Assembly: GCA_020056205.1 (NCBI GenBank)
Contig: JAGVIF010000236.1
Coordinates: forward strand, 1-5,943
Length of the DNA stretch: 5,943 nt
Reading direction: 5' to 3'
DNA from: Lentisphaeria bacterium
GTDB taxonomy: Bacteria > Verrucomicrobiota > Lentisphaeria > Victivallales > GWF2-50-93
The notes under the pieces were generated by a model, which had not been told where the DNA came from, searched no databases, and was given only the letters and a program-made list of their open reading frames with translations. Shown in pieces: positions 1 through 5,786 of this stretch (positions within the stretch are counted from its first letter, which is position 1; every line of letters starts with the position of its first letter). Both the position numbers and the translations under genes were made by a program.

Positions 1-677
1 GCGTAGAGCTTGCGGGAGAACTGAAGACCGGAAAACATTTTATCCAATTACATTTTTCCGGTCCATTCTGGCAGTTGAGAGAATGGCTCGGATTCGAAAA
101 TCTCTGCACGATGTTGTACGACAATCCGGACTCCGTCCGCGAAATGATATCTTTCTGGTGCGAACACGTTGATCGTCTTATGAAACGCGCATTTCAATAT
201 ATTGTCCCCGACTGCGTTTATATATCGGAAGATATGGCGTACAAGAGATTTTCAATGATATCACCGGCAATGGCGAGGGAGTTCCTGCTACCCGTGTGGA
301 AAAAATGGGGCGAAACACTCAAAAACGCGGGGGTTCAGATATACGCCATTGATTCTGACGGCTTCATCGGCGAACTAATTCCCCTGTGGATTGAGGCTGG
401 AATGAATGTCTGCGATCCGTTGGAAGTCGCGGCAGGGAACGATATCGTTGAATTCAGACGGCTATACGGCAGAAAAATGGCCTTCAGAGGCGGAGTTGAC
501 AAAAGATGCATCGCGAAAGGCGGCGCCGCAATCAAAAACGAGATTGAAAGAATATTGCCCGTAATCCGGGACGGCGGCTATATTCCAAGCTGCGACCATG
601 GCGTTCCATCCGACGTAACATGGCCAAATTTTGTGAATTACACAAAATTGCTCGCCGAAGCAACAGGATGGATTTAA
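1..677 (+). CDS. Uroporphyrinogen decarboxylase (URO-D) superfamily protein, C-terminal part, 5' truncated
   Basis: The reading frame is open from the window edge (first whole codon at position 3) to TAA at 675-677, giving 224 visible residues; the true start lies outside. A TTG at 75 is in frame, but coding sequence continues upstream of it with a family-like stretch (HFSGPFWQLREWLGFENL), so it is not the start. The order of motifs fits the C-terminal two thirds of a URO-D TIM barrel: a GPFWQ segment, YDNPDSVREM, an acidic strand DCVYISEDMAYKRFSMISP, AIDSDGF, CDPLEVAAG, FRGGVDKR, and the terminal GGYIPSCDHGVPSDVTWPNF. The superfamily includes HemE and corrinoid/CoM methyltransferases such as MtaA. 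The SEDM and CDHGVP motifs look more like the uncharacterised or methyltransferase-like branch than true HemE, so I infer one-carbon or corrinoid-linked chemistry rather than haem synthesis; the substrate cannot be read. It converges on the SpoU-family gene downstream. Confidence 0.85.
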   Translation, partial: VELAGELKTGKHFIQLHFSGPFWQLREWLGFENLCTMLYDNPDSVREMISFWCEHVDRLMKRAFQYIVPDCVYISEDMAYKRFSMISPAMAREFLLPVWKKWGETLKNAGVQIYAIDSDGFIGELIPLWIEAGMNVCDPLEVAAGNDIVEFRRLYGRKMAFRGGVDKRCIAKGGAAIKNEIERILPVIRDGGYIPSCDHGVPSDVTWPNFVNYTKLLAEATGWI

Positions 678-678
678 T

Positions 679-716
679 CTAAGTTTTGCGGTTCAGTCAA
701 GCGGATTTAACGTAAG
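679..716. repeat. Dispersed repeat, copy A (38 bp)
   Basis: This segment begins 2 nt after the URO-D stop codon and matches 5770-5807 in the same orientation at 31 of 38 positions. The first 17 bases (CTAAGTTTTGCGGTTCA) are identical, and both copies share ATTTAA and the closing TAAG. Two copies 5 kb apart, both outside genes and both next to palindromic DNA, point to a genome-wide interspersed element or the end of a mobile unit. Its family is not recognised. Confidence 0.7.
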
Positions 717-720
717 AGCC

Positions 721-747
721 AGAATCCTCCCTGAAAGGGCGGTTTCT
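721..747. repeat. Imperfect hairpin in the convergent intergenic region
   Basis: Positions 721-732 pair with 736-747 around a GAA triloop. There are 10 base pairs with two symmetric mismatches (725/743 and 728/740) and a GC core CCCT/AGGG. It lies 44 nt after the URO-D stop, where a terminator would be expected, but no T-tract follows on the plus strand and the minus strand shows none either. It may be a factor-independent 3' end protector, a weak bidirectional terminator, or part of the repetitive element that starts at 679. Confidence 0.5.
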
Positions 748-804
748 CCATATCGATTGGCGCCTACAACAACAATTGGAGTTTTGAAATTACCTCAAAT
801 ATTC

Positions 805-825
805 ACCGAACCCCGTCCTTTCGGT
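805..825. repeat. Small perfect hairpin
   Basis: ACCGAA (805-810) pairs with TTCGGT (820-825) around a 9-nt loop. It sits 20 nt left of the GC-rich inverted-repeat element. No T-run follows. Its function is unknown; it may belong to the same repetitive unit as the flanking hairpins. Confidence 0.4.
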
Positions 826-844
826 TAATGCTTACATTACATCT

Positions 845-1040
845 GAGCCGATTGCAAAACTCCCCGTGGCCGCGCGGCATGCTATTTTGGATGCAAGGCC
901 ACGTCAGCGCGGGAGCGGGCATCCCTTTACGGTATGTCCCGACCGCGCCGACGCGGAATTCGCGCCAAAAGGGCTTGCCGCCCAACGGGTTGGGGCGGAG
1001 GCACGGCATGCACCACGGCGGAGTTTTGCAAAATCGGCTC
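845..1040. repeat. GC-rich, inverted-repeat-bounded stem-loop element (MITE-like or structured RNA)
   Basis: The left arm 845-869 (starts GAGCCGATTGCAAAACTCC) is the reverse complement of the right arm 1013-1040 apart from a 2-nt and a 1-nt indel. Between the arms lie at least three further inverted repeats. CGTGGCC 865-871 pairs with GGCCACG 897-903, enclosing GCAT/ATGC, and competes for part of the left arm. GCGCGG 907-912 pairs with CCGCGC 943-948, continuing inside with CGGG/CCCG and CAT/ATG. CCGCCC 978-983 pairs with GGGCGG 993-998, continuing with AAC/GTT. The block is about 67% GC over 841-1020 (120 of 180 counted), against about 38% just to its left. The whole could fold as a multibranch cruciform. 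It ends 5 nt before the stop of the SpoU-family gene. There is no transposase inside and no recognised RNA family. A non-autonomous mobile element or a structured non-coding RNA are the main readings. Confidence 0.6.
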
Positions 1041-1045
1041 GATAA

Positions 1046-1819
1046 TCAAAGTATTCCCCTCCTGACGGCCTCGAAGAGTATTATTGAGGCCGCCTGAGCC
1101 GCGTTCAGAGACTCTGTTTTGCCTGGCATAGGAATGCTCACCTTGCATCCGTTTTGAAACGAAGAAATTCCGGACGCCTCGTTGCCGATTACTATTGTTG
1201 AACGGTCGAAAAGTTTTTCCTCTTTAAAAACACTGACGCCGCCGGCAACGGCTGTTAGATAAATTTTTTCATATCCGATTTGGCTGACATCTAAGATGAA
1301 ATTATTTAAATCATCGAAGGAGAAAATATTTAGCGCGAATTGAGATGCGGCGGCGGATCTTATCACTTTTTCCGAGAAAGGCTCGGCGCAGTCTGAACTT
1401 ATAAAAATATTTTTCAGGGAGACCGAGCGGGCGGTTCTGATGATCGTTCCCATATTGCCGGGATCGCGTATCCGGTCGAGCGCCAGTAAAAATGGATCTT
1501 CCTTGCGGAACTCATTGAGGGACAATAATTTCGGTTTTTCGACGAGGAAGACAATTCCCTGCGGATTAACGGTATGAGAAATCTCTCCCAGTTCCGCTTC
1601 CGATATTTCGGTAAAAGCCAGCCCTTTGAACAAATCGGTCTCCATGCCCTTTAAACAAAAAGCCTTTCTTATAAGATTAGACCTCAGCGTGTAAAGTTCG
1701 CGGCAAAAACGCAGTCCTTCGCAGACGCAGAAATTGCTGTTTCTGCGCCCATGTCTCCCGCGAAGAGACCTGAAAAGAGATATTTCTTCATGCGTTAAAT
1801 TCTTCATTTGCAAAATCAT
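1046..1819 (-). CDS. SpoU/TrmH-family RNA 2'-O-ribose methyltransferase (257 aa)
   Basis: Predicted SAM-dependent enzyme methylating a ribose 2'-OH in rRNA or tRNA, cytosolic, using the trefoil-knot (SPOUT) fold. All three family motifs are visible: motif 1 LDRIRDPGNMGTIIRTA at residues 114-130 (Asn122, Arg128), motif 2 IVIGNEASGIS at 209-219, and motif 3 IPMPGKTESLNAAQAASI at 229-246 (Ser237, Asn239). Residues 1-100 look like the N-terminal substrate-binding domain of RlmB/TrmH-type proteins (EEISLFRSLRGRHGRR, then CEGLRFCREL). I start at ATG 1819-1817, 23 nt after the rlmL stop; a GAGG lies 13 nt upstream, rather far. ATG 1807-1805, giving MKNLTHEE, is a good alternative. The frame stays open upstream to 1969, but that part overlaps rlmL and reads as basic low-complexity sequence, so I reject it. 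It is the last gene of the cluster. Which nucleotide it methylates cannot be read, so no symbol is given. Confidence 0.9.
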   Translation of the reverse strand: MILQMKNLTHEEISLFRSLRGRHGRRNSNFCVCEGLRFCRELYTLRSNLIRKAFCLKGMETDLFKGLAFTEISEAELGEISHTVNPQGIVFLVEKPKLLSLNEFRKEDPFLLALDRIRDPGNMGTIIRTARSVSLKNIFISSDCAEPFSEKVIRSAAASQFALNIFSFDDLNNFILDVSQIGYEKIYLTAVAGGVSVFKEEKLFDRSTIVIGNEASGISSFQNGCKVSIPMPGKTESLNAAQAASIILFEAVRRGIL

Positions 1820-1842
1820 GATTTGAAACGGACCTCGTTGCT

Positions 1843-2952
1843 CTACAGAATATCGTAGACGGAGAAGAAGCAATCTATTGCGCCGTTTTTCATTTCCACG
1901 ACTTTGCTTTCTTTTACGGGAACGCTTCGTATTGCAAGAGGATTTGAGCTGAGGAAAGCGACCCGGCATCCGTGCAGGCGGCTGAACGCGGCGCCCATTT
2001 TTCTATAGAAATCGTCTTCGACTCCGCATCTCTCGCCGAACGGAGGATTTGTAATCACAAAACGCCTGCCTCCATCCGCCTGAATATCCTCAATCCTGTC
2101 TTCACGAAAAGATATTTTAAGTCCGGCGCGCTGCGCATTCGCCTTCGCTGTCTCCAAAATTTTAGGATCGGAGTCTGATGCTATAATTTTTGGCATTTTT
2201 CCGTTTGCGTTGCGGCGCCCCTCCCCGCGCAAAAGGCGCATTTTTCCGGCGGACTTGTCATCAAAATTCGCCCAACGTTCGAAGCCAAAACGCTCCTTGA
2301 AAATACCGGGAGGAATATTTCGGGCCCAAAGGCCGGCCTCGATTGCGATCGTTCCGGAACCGCACATAGGATCCCACAAAGGAACGCTCCTGTCCCATTC
2401 CGAATACATCAGCATCGCGGCGGCAAGGGTCTCCTTTAACGGAGCATCTCCTTTCTCAAGACGATAGCCCCGTTTAAAAAGAGGCTCGCCGCTCAAGTCG
2501 AGATAAACTGTGGCCTTGTTGGAACCGATAAAAACAAAAACGCGGACATCGGGATCATCTCTATCAACATTTGGGCGGGCGCCGTGCGCCTCGCGCAACT
2601 GATCCACAATTGCGTCCTTTACTTTTTGGGCGATATAACCGGAATGCGTCATATTGCTTGAATGGCAAAAGGCGCTTATAGACAAAGTGTGCTCCGGCGT
2701 GAGGAAAGGTTTCCAGTCTATGTTTTTTACTCCGTCATATAATTCCCGCTCATTGGAAGCGGGGAATCTTTTGAGAACGAGCTGAATGCGCTGCGCTATT
2801 CTTGAACAGAGGCACGCCCTCCAGCCCTCCTCAATTTCGCCGAGGAACGGGATTCCGCCCCTGTTAAAACGCACGCTCTTGAAACCGAGCTCAATAAGTT
2901 CGCTTTGAAGAGCTTTTTCTGTCCCGCTACTTGCCGTTGCGAAAAATTCCAT
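1843..2952 (-). CDS. rlmL: THUMP-domain 23S rRNA (guanine-N2)-methyltransferase, RlmL type (369 aa)
   Basis: Predicted to methylate a guanine N2 in 23S rRNA (G2445 for E. coli RlmL) with SAM. The N-terminus MEFFATASSGTEKALQSEL is the typical ferredoxin-like/THUMP opening. THUMP covers roughly residues 45-155 (SISAFCHSSNMTHSG, then VYLDLSGEPLFKRGYR). The methyltransferase domain follows, with SAM motif I DPMCGSGTIAIEA at 194-206, the acidic motif ASDSDP at 258-263, and catalytic motif IV TNPPFGER at 301-308. E. coli RlmL is a fusion of about 700 aa with RlmK; here only the RlmL half exists, as in YpsC-like proteins of many bacteria, so loss of the second activity or its location elsewhere is inferred. 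Its start ATG is 30 nt after the pnp stop with no strong Shine-Dalgarno sequence, suggesting translational coupling. Specificity for G2445 is inferred from the family. Confidence 0.88.
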   Translation of the reverse strand: MEFFATASSGTEKALQSELIELGFKSVRFNRGGIPFLGEIEEGWRACLCSRIAQRIQLVLKRFPASNERELYDGVKNIDWKPFLTPEHTLSISAFCHSSNMTHSGYIAQKVKDAIVDQLREAHGARPNVDRDDPDVRVFVFIGSNKATVYLDLSGEPLFKRGYRLEKGDAPLKETLAAAMLMYSEWDRSVPLWDPMCGSGTIAIEAGLWARNIPPGIFKERFGFERWANFDDKSAGKMRLLRGEGRRNANGKMPKIIASDSDPKILETAKANAQRAGLKISFREDRIEDIQADGGRRFVITNPPFGERCGVEDDFYRKMGAAFSRLHGCRVAFLSSNPLAIRSVPVKESKVVEMKNGAIDCFFSVYDIL

Positions 2953-2982
2953 AGATCAAAATTGCGCGCTGCCGTCTCTGTC

Positions 2983-5091
2983 TCAGGTTCCCATCTCTTC
3001 GAGCGCGGCCTTTCTGCTGAGACGTATCTTACCCTTTTCATCTATGGCGATCACCTTCACTGTTACAGTGTCGCCCTCTTTGCAAATATCGGTTACTTTG
3101 GCCACCCTGTAGTTGGCCATTTCAGATATGTGGAGAAGCCCTTCCAAGCCTGGAAGTATCTCGACAAAAGCCCCGAAATCCTTTATCCCCGTAACTCTGC
3201 CTCTGTAGATTTTTCCCACTTCAGCTTCTACCGAGAGCTTTTCGACTTCCGCCCTGGCCGCGTTCATAGACTCTTTGCTGACCGCAAATATGCTTACCGT
3301 TCCGTCGTCGTCAATATCTATCTGCGCGCCGCTCATCTCGGTTATCGCCTTGATATTTGATCCTCCGGGCCCAATGAGCATGCCTATCTTAGAGGGATTT
3401 ATTTTTATCGTTTCTATCCTTGGCGCATGGGGGCTGATATCAGAACGCGGGCTTGAAATGCAGGAATTCATTGCATCAAGTATAATACTTCTTGCCTGTT
3501 TATTTCTCTGCATTGCCTTGCAGAGAAGTTCAATCGAAATTCCCGGAATTTTCAGATCAAGCTGAAACCCGGTAATCCCTTTGCTTGTTCCGCAAACTTT
3601 AAAATCCATATCGCCAAAGTGATCTTCAGCGCCAAGTATGTCGGTAAGCAAAACATACTTGCTATCGTCTTCATAGACAAGACCACAGGATATTCCGGCG
3701 ACATGCTCTTCTATCGGCACTCCGGCATCCATCAGGGCAAGAGAACCGGCGCATACTGTCGCCATTGATGTTGACCCGTTTGATGACATTACCTCTGAGA
3801 GGCAACGAATGGTATATGGATAATCTTTGGGTATAATCTGGCATAGTGAACGTTCGGCGAGATTCCCGTGTCCTATCTCGCGTCTCCCCGGTCCCATTAT
3901 TCTCCCGACTTCTCCGACGCTGAAGTTGGGGAAATTGTAGTGGAGAAAGAATTTTTTGCTCTCTCCGGTTCCGGTTACGATGTCGGTTTCCTGGACATCG
4001 CGAGTGGAACCGAGCGTAACTATCACCAAAGCCTGCGTCTCGCCTCTTGCGAACAATGAACTGCCGTGGACCCTTGGCAGCGCCGTAACCTCCGCCGACA
4101 ATTCCCTAACGACATCCATCGCTCTGCCGTCCATTCTGACACCTTTCTCAAGTATATTTTTCCTGACCGTTTTTTCAACGAACCTGTCAAAAGCATATTT
4201 CAGCTTCATCTCAAATTCGTCAATGGAATCGGCGTATTTTGGTTTAAGCTCCGCTTGAAGATGTTTTAAAACTTCGTCAAGAGCATTCTGCCTTTCTTCC
4301 TTTGCAAAAATCACGCAAGATTTCTCTATTGAATTTGCTTTCGATTCGACTGCTGTTTTGATTTCATTCGGGATAAGACAGACTTCATATTCTTTTTTCG
4401 GACGTCCCGCGATTTTCACAAGCTCATTTTGGGCGGCTATCTGCTTCTTGACGATTCCGTTCGCGAAGAGCATCGCGTCGCGCAAAAGTTCTTCAGAACA
4501 CTGCCTGGCGTCTCCTTCTATCATTATCACCTTGTCGGCAATACCCGCATAGACAAGATTCAGGGCGCTATTTTCCATCTCGGCAAGAGTCGGATTGGCG
4601 ATGAATTCACCATTAACATGCCCTACTCTCAAGGCTCCAATCGGTCCTTGAAACGGCAAATCCGACAATGCGAGAGCGGCGGACGCTCCCAACGCGCTGA
4701 GCATATCCGGTTCATTTTCGCCGTCGGAACTTAGAAGGAGCGAATGTATTTGGATTTCCCCGAAGAAGCCTTCCGGAAAAAGAGGTCTTACCGGGCGATC
4801 CGTAAGCCTACTGGTCAGAATTTCTTTATCATTAGGCCTGCCTTCCCTTTTTATATAACCGCCGGGAAATCTGCCGGCCGCGCTGTATTTTTCCCTGTAG
4901 TCAACTTGGAGCGGAAGAAAATCCACGCCCTCGCGCGCCTTTGCCGAGCAGCATGCGGCGAGAAGCGTCGTGTCTCCAAGACGCAACACGCAGGAACCGT
5001 TTGCGAGTCCTGCAAGCTTACCTGTTGAAATTTCAATTGATTTACCGCGACCGATGTCTATCGTCACCCTCTGTTCTTTTTTCTGATTCAT
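2983..5091 (-). CDS. pnp: Polyribonucleotide nucleotidyltransferase (PNPase, 702 aa)
   Basis: A phosphorolytic 3'-5' exoribonuclease, usually a homotrimeric ring, that degrades mRNA and can add 3' tails. The full domain order is present: first RNase PH domain at about 12-210 (RFPGGYIKREGRP, LTDRPVRPLFPEGF at 96-109), an all-alpha linker at about 240-315, second RNase PH domain at about 322-530, KH at about 553-612 with the loop IGPGG (573-577), and S1 at about 622-694 (GRVTGIKDFGAFVEI, LHISE). Active-site elements of the second core are intact: FFLHYNFP (381-388), the phosphate-binding SSNGSTSM, and TDILGAEDHFGDMDF with Asp490 and Asp496 matching E. coli D486 and D492. It ends right after S1, without a long C-terminal tail. 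The start ATG is preceded by AAGAGAG about 5 nt away, a modest Shine-Dalgarno. It lies 275 nt downstream of rpsO, and its leader carries a long stem suggesting post-transcriptional control. Confidence 0.98.
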   Translation of the reverse strand: MNQKKEQRVTIDIGRGKSIEISTGKLAGLANGSCVLRLGDTTLLAACCSAKAREGVDFLPLQVDYREKYSAAGRFPGGYIKREGRPNDKEILTSRLTDRPVRPLFPEGFFGEIQIHSLLLSSDGENEPDMLSALGASAALALSDLPFQGPIGALRVGHVNGEFIANPTLAEMENSALNLVYAGIADKVIMIEGDARQCSEELLRDAMLFANGIVKKQIAAQNELVKIAGRPKKEYEVCLIPNEIKTAVESKANSIEKSCVIFAKEERQNALDEVLKHLQAELKPKYADSIDEFEMKLKYAFDRFVEKTVRKNILEKGVRMDGRAMDVVRELSAEVTALPRVHGSSLFARGETQALVIVTLGSTRDVQETDIVTGTGESKKFFLHYNFPNFSVGEVGRIMGPGRREIGHGNLAERSLCQIIPKDYPYTIRCLSEVMSSNGSTSMATVCAGSLALMDAGVPIEEHVAGISCGLVYEDDSKYVLLTDILGAEDHFGDMDFKVCGTSKGITGFQLDLKIPGISIELLCKAMQRNKQARSIILDAMNSCISSPRSDISPHAPRIETIKINPSKIGMLIGPGGSNIKAITEMSGAQIDIDDDGTVSIFAVSKESMNAARAEVEKLSVEAEVGKIYRGRVTGIKDFGAFVEILPGLEGLLHISEMANYRVAKVTDICKEGDTVTVKVIAIDEKGKIRLSRKAALEEMGT

Positions 5092-5115
5092 TTTTTCTCT
5101 CTTGTGTTTTTGTTT

Positions 5116-5134
5116 GGCGCGCTAAAACGGCGCC
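5116..5134 (-). promoter_or_regulatory. Small GC hairpin close to the pnp ribosome-binding site
   Basis: GGCGC (5116-5120) pairs with GCGCC (5130-5134) in the pnp leader, ending about 25 nt upstream of the start codon. CGCC at 5131-5134 can instead pair with GGCG at 5141-5144, so two mutually exclusive small helices are possible. The stems are short (4-5 bp), so a regulatory role is only a possibility. Confidence 0.25.
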
Positions 5135-5174
5135 TCTGTTGGCGAAACCAAAACCGTAAATGGTCTCAGAAAGA

Positions 5175-5286
5175 GGGGGGTAGAAAATGATTGGTGGAAT
5201 CGCGGTGTCGAGGATTCTTCCGCTGTCATCGCTGAATTAAAATTCCCGACATCGTCGAAATTCCACGCAACCTCTTCCTACTCCGC
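5175..5286 (-). promoter_or_regulatory. Long imperfect stem-loop in the pnp mRNA leader (candidate RNase III site)
   Basis: Read as minus-strand RNA, 5286-5247 folds back on 5210-5175. The blocks are 5281-5274 with 5180-5187 (8 pairs, two of them G-U), 5272-5268 with 5189-5193, 5266-5260 (GUGGAAU) with 5194-5200 (AUUCCAC), 5257-5256 with 5201-5202, 5254-5253 with 5203-5204, and 5251-5247 with 5206-5210, plus three outer GC pairs. That is about 32 pairs interrupted by small mismatches and bulges. The apical part contains a further GAAUU/AAUUC mini-hairpin at about 5234-5245. The E. coli pnp leader has a long stem in the same place, cut by RNase III and then used for PNPase autoregulation. Position and shape match; cleavage itself is inferred. 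Confidence 0.65.
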
Positions 5287-5314
5287 AGTCTTTCTGGCGA
5301 CACAGGCTAAGGTC

Positions 5315-5342
5315 TCTATATGTTATGAATTATTCATGTCGA
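5315..5342 (-). promoter_or_regulatory. Candidate internal promoter for pnp with a palindromic spacer
   Basis: On the minus strand TCGACA (5342-5337, 5 of 6 to TTGACA) and TATAGA (5320-5315, 4 of 6 to TATAAT) are separated by 16 nt. Transcription would begin near 5308, so the mRNA would include the whole leader stem. The spacer overlaps a perfect 6-1-6 palindrome (ATGAAT T ATTCAT, 5325-5337), which could be an operator or chance in AT-rich DNA. The rpsO stop is only 25 nt upstream of the -35 box, as with the internal pnp promoter arrangement known in enterics. Consensus matching alone is weak evidence. Confidence 0.35.
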
Positions 5343-5357
5343 ATCTGTCACGGATTC
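5341..5357 (-). other. Weak hairpin just after the rpsO stop codon
   Basis: GAATC (5341-5345) pairs with GATTC (5353-5357) around a 7-nt loop, starting 10 nt past the rpsO stop. The stem is only 5 bp and no U-tract follows, so it is not a convincing terminator. It could mark the 3' end of a processed rpsO mRNA or a partial attenuator between rpsO and pnp. Confidence 0.25.
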
Positions 5358-5366
5358 AGGTAAAAG

Positions 5367-5627
5367 CTAATTATGGCGTATCTTAAGCGCCGTCGCAAGC
5401 TCTTCGTATTTCTTGTAATCTTTTACGGCGAGATATTTCAAAAGTCCGCGCCTCTTGCTGACGAGAGCCAAGAGTCCGCGCCTTGAATGAAAATCCTTCC
5501 TGTGGCTTTGCATGTGGCCGGTAAGATAATTTATTCTTTCCGTCAACAAGGCAATTTGAACATTAGGAGAACCGGTGTCAAGATTGTTCCTGCCGTATTT
5601 TTCTATAATTTCCTTCTTTTCTTTCAT
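5367..5627 (-). CDS. rpsO: 30S ribosomal protein S15 (86 aa)
   Basis: A primary 16S rRNA-binding protein of the small-subunit platform, binding the central-domain three-way junction and contacting 23S rRNA in a bridge. The sequence is recognisable throughout: [26 protein letters not shown] (residues 7-32), then the conserved [17 protein letters not shown] with His42, Asp45 and Ser48 in the RNA-binding loop region, and [11 protein letters not shown] at 56-66. The length is close to the usual 88-89 residues. The start ATG has AGGA (5634-5637) 6 nt upstream. The TGSPNVQ segment has Asn where Glu is usual (TGSPEVQ or TGSTEVQ), a minor oddity. The rpsO-pnp order is a very common bacterial arrangement. 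S15 represses its own translation in several bacteria, but I see no recognised S15 leader motif here. Confidence 0.97.
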   Translation of the reverse strand: MKEKKEIIEKYGRNNLDTGSPNVQIALLTERINYLTGHMQSHRKDFHSRRGLLALVSKRRGLLKYLAVKDYKKYEELATALKIRHN

Positions 5628-5633
5628 TAAAAA

Positions 5634-5637
5634 TCCT
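5634..5637 (-). promoter_or_regulatory. Ribosome-binding site of rpsO
   Basis: AGGA on the minus strand, 6 nt before the ATG, fixes the rpsO start at 5627. About 15 nt further upstream in the leader (5652-5659) the RNA would read CCUCCUUU, whose UCCU is complementary to this AGGA. If it is transcribed, it could mask the site. Confidence 0.6.
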
Positions 5638-5662
5638 GTCTAAAATTAATTAAAGGAGGCAT

Positions 5663-5690
5663 ACCATATAATCCCTTTTCAAAAAAGCAA
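5663..5690 (-). promoter_or_regulatory. Candidate rpsO promoter
   Basis: On the minus strand TTGCTT (5690-5685) and TATGGT (5668-5663) are spaced by 16 nt in an AT-rich stretch, placing transcription start near 5656 and giving a leader of about 29 nt. The match is partial (TTG plus one base for -35; T, A, T and final T for -10). It is the best pair I see upstream of rpsO, and the gene needs a promoter somewhere in 5640-5885 because the next gene on this strand ends at 5886. Confidence 0.35.
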
Positions 5691-5764
5691 ATTAAAATAA
5701 CATCTTTCAGATACAGCAAAATACCGGTGGATATTTTTCTTCCGTGTGATAAACTAACAGAGTA

Positions 5765-5786
5765 TGAACCTAAGTTTTGCGGTTCA
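5765..5786. repeat. Perfect 6-bp hairpin overlapping repeat copy B
   Basis: TGAACC (5765-5770) and GGTTCA (5781-5786) flank a 10-nt loop TAAGTTTTGC. Loop and right arm are the invariant core of the dispersed repeat. Copy A at 679 keeps the loop and right arm but not the left arm, so the hairpin may be a property of the intact element end. Confidence 0.5.

Larger units (their letters stand above)
678..1045. other. Convergent intergenic region without a convincing gene, rich in stem-loops
   Basis: This 368-nt stretch separates the stop codons of two convergent genes. Short open frames cross it on both strands (for example 828-1097 plus and 803-1009 minus). They lack a usable ribosome-binding site and recognisable protein motifs, and they run through inverted-repeat DNA, so I treat them as non-coding. 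The left part (about 38% GC over 781-840) contains a dispersed repeat copy and two hairpins. The right part is a GC-rich structured block. No hairpin here is followed by a clear T-run on either strand, so no standard intrinsic terminator can be assigned to either convergent gene. Confidence 0.7.
1046..5627 (-). other. Putative rpsO-pnp-rlmL-SpoU operon
   Basis: Four codirectional genes with gaps of 275, 30 and 23 nt. No T-tracted terminator is visible between them, so read-through from rpsO is likely, with a possible internal promoter before pnp. The theme is RNA: ribosomal protein, exoribonuclease, and two predicted rRNA methyltransferases. Co-transcription is inferred from spacing only. Confidence 0.65.

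Noticed and set aside
721..747. Intrinsic terminator for the URO-D gene
   Set aside because: The hairpin is good, but no T-run follows on either strand, so I list it only as a hairpin.
803..1009. 68-residue minus-strand open frame in the same element
   Set aside because: Composition follows the GC-rich stem-loops, no ribosome-binding site, no family resemblance; most likely an accidental frame in a repeat.
828..1097. 89-residue plus-strand open frame across the GC-rich element
   Set aside because: No Shine-Dalgarno, no recognisable motif, runs through inverted-repeat DNA and into the 3' end of the opposite-strand SpoU-family gene.
1820..1969. 50-residue N-terminal extension of the SpoU-family protein
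   Set aside because: It overlaps the end of rlmL out of frame and reads as Arg/Lys/Leu-rich filler; the family-like sequence begins at the 1819 or 1807 ATG.
2905..3360. 151-residue plus-strand frame opposite pnp and the rlmL start
   Set aside because: Antisense shadow of the KH/S1-coding part of pnp, with no protein-family motifs.
3956..4258. 100-residue plus-strand frame inside pnp
   Set aside because: Antisense shadow of the conserved second RNase PH domain; pnp explains the coding signal.
5652..5659. Perfect AAAGGAGG Shine-Dalgarno-like sequence on the plus strand
   Set aside because: No ATG, GTG or TTG follows at a usable distance, and no plus-strand gene is visible; its complement may matter in the rpsO leader instead.
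5667..5672. TATAAT on the plus strand as a promoter -10 box
   Set aside because: No acceptable -35 box 16-18 nt upstream and no plus-strand gene downstream.
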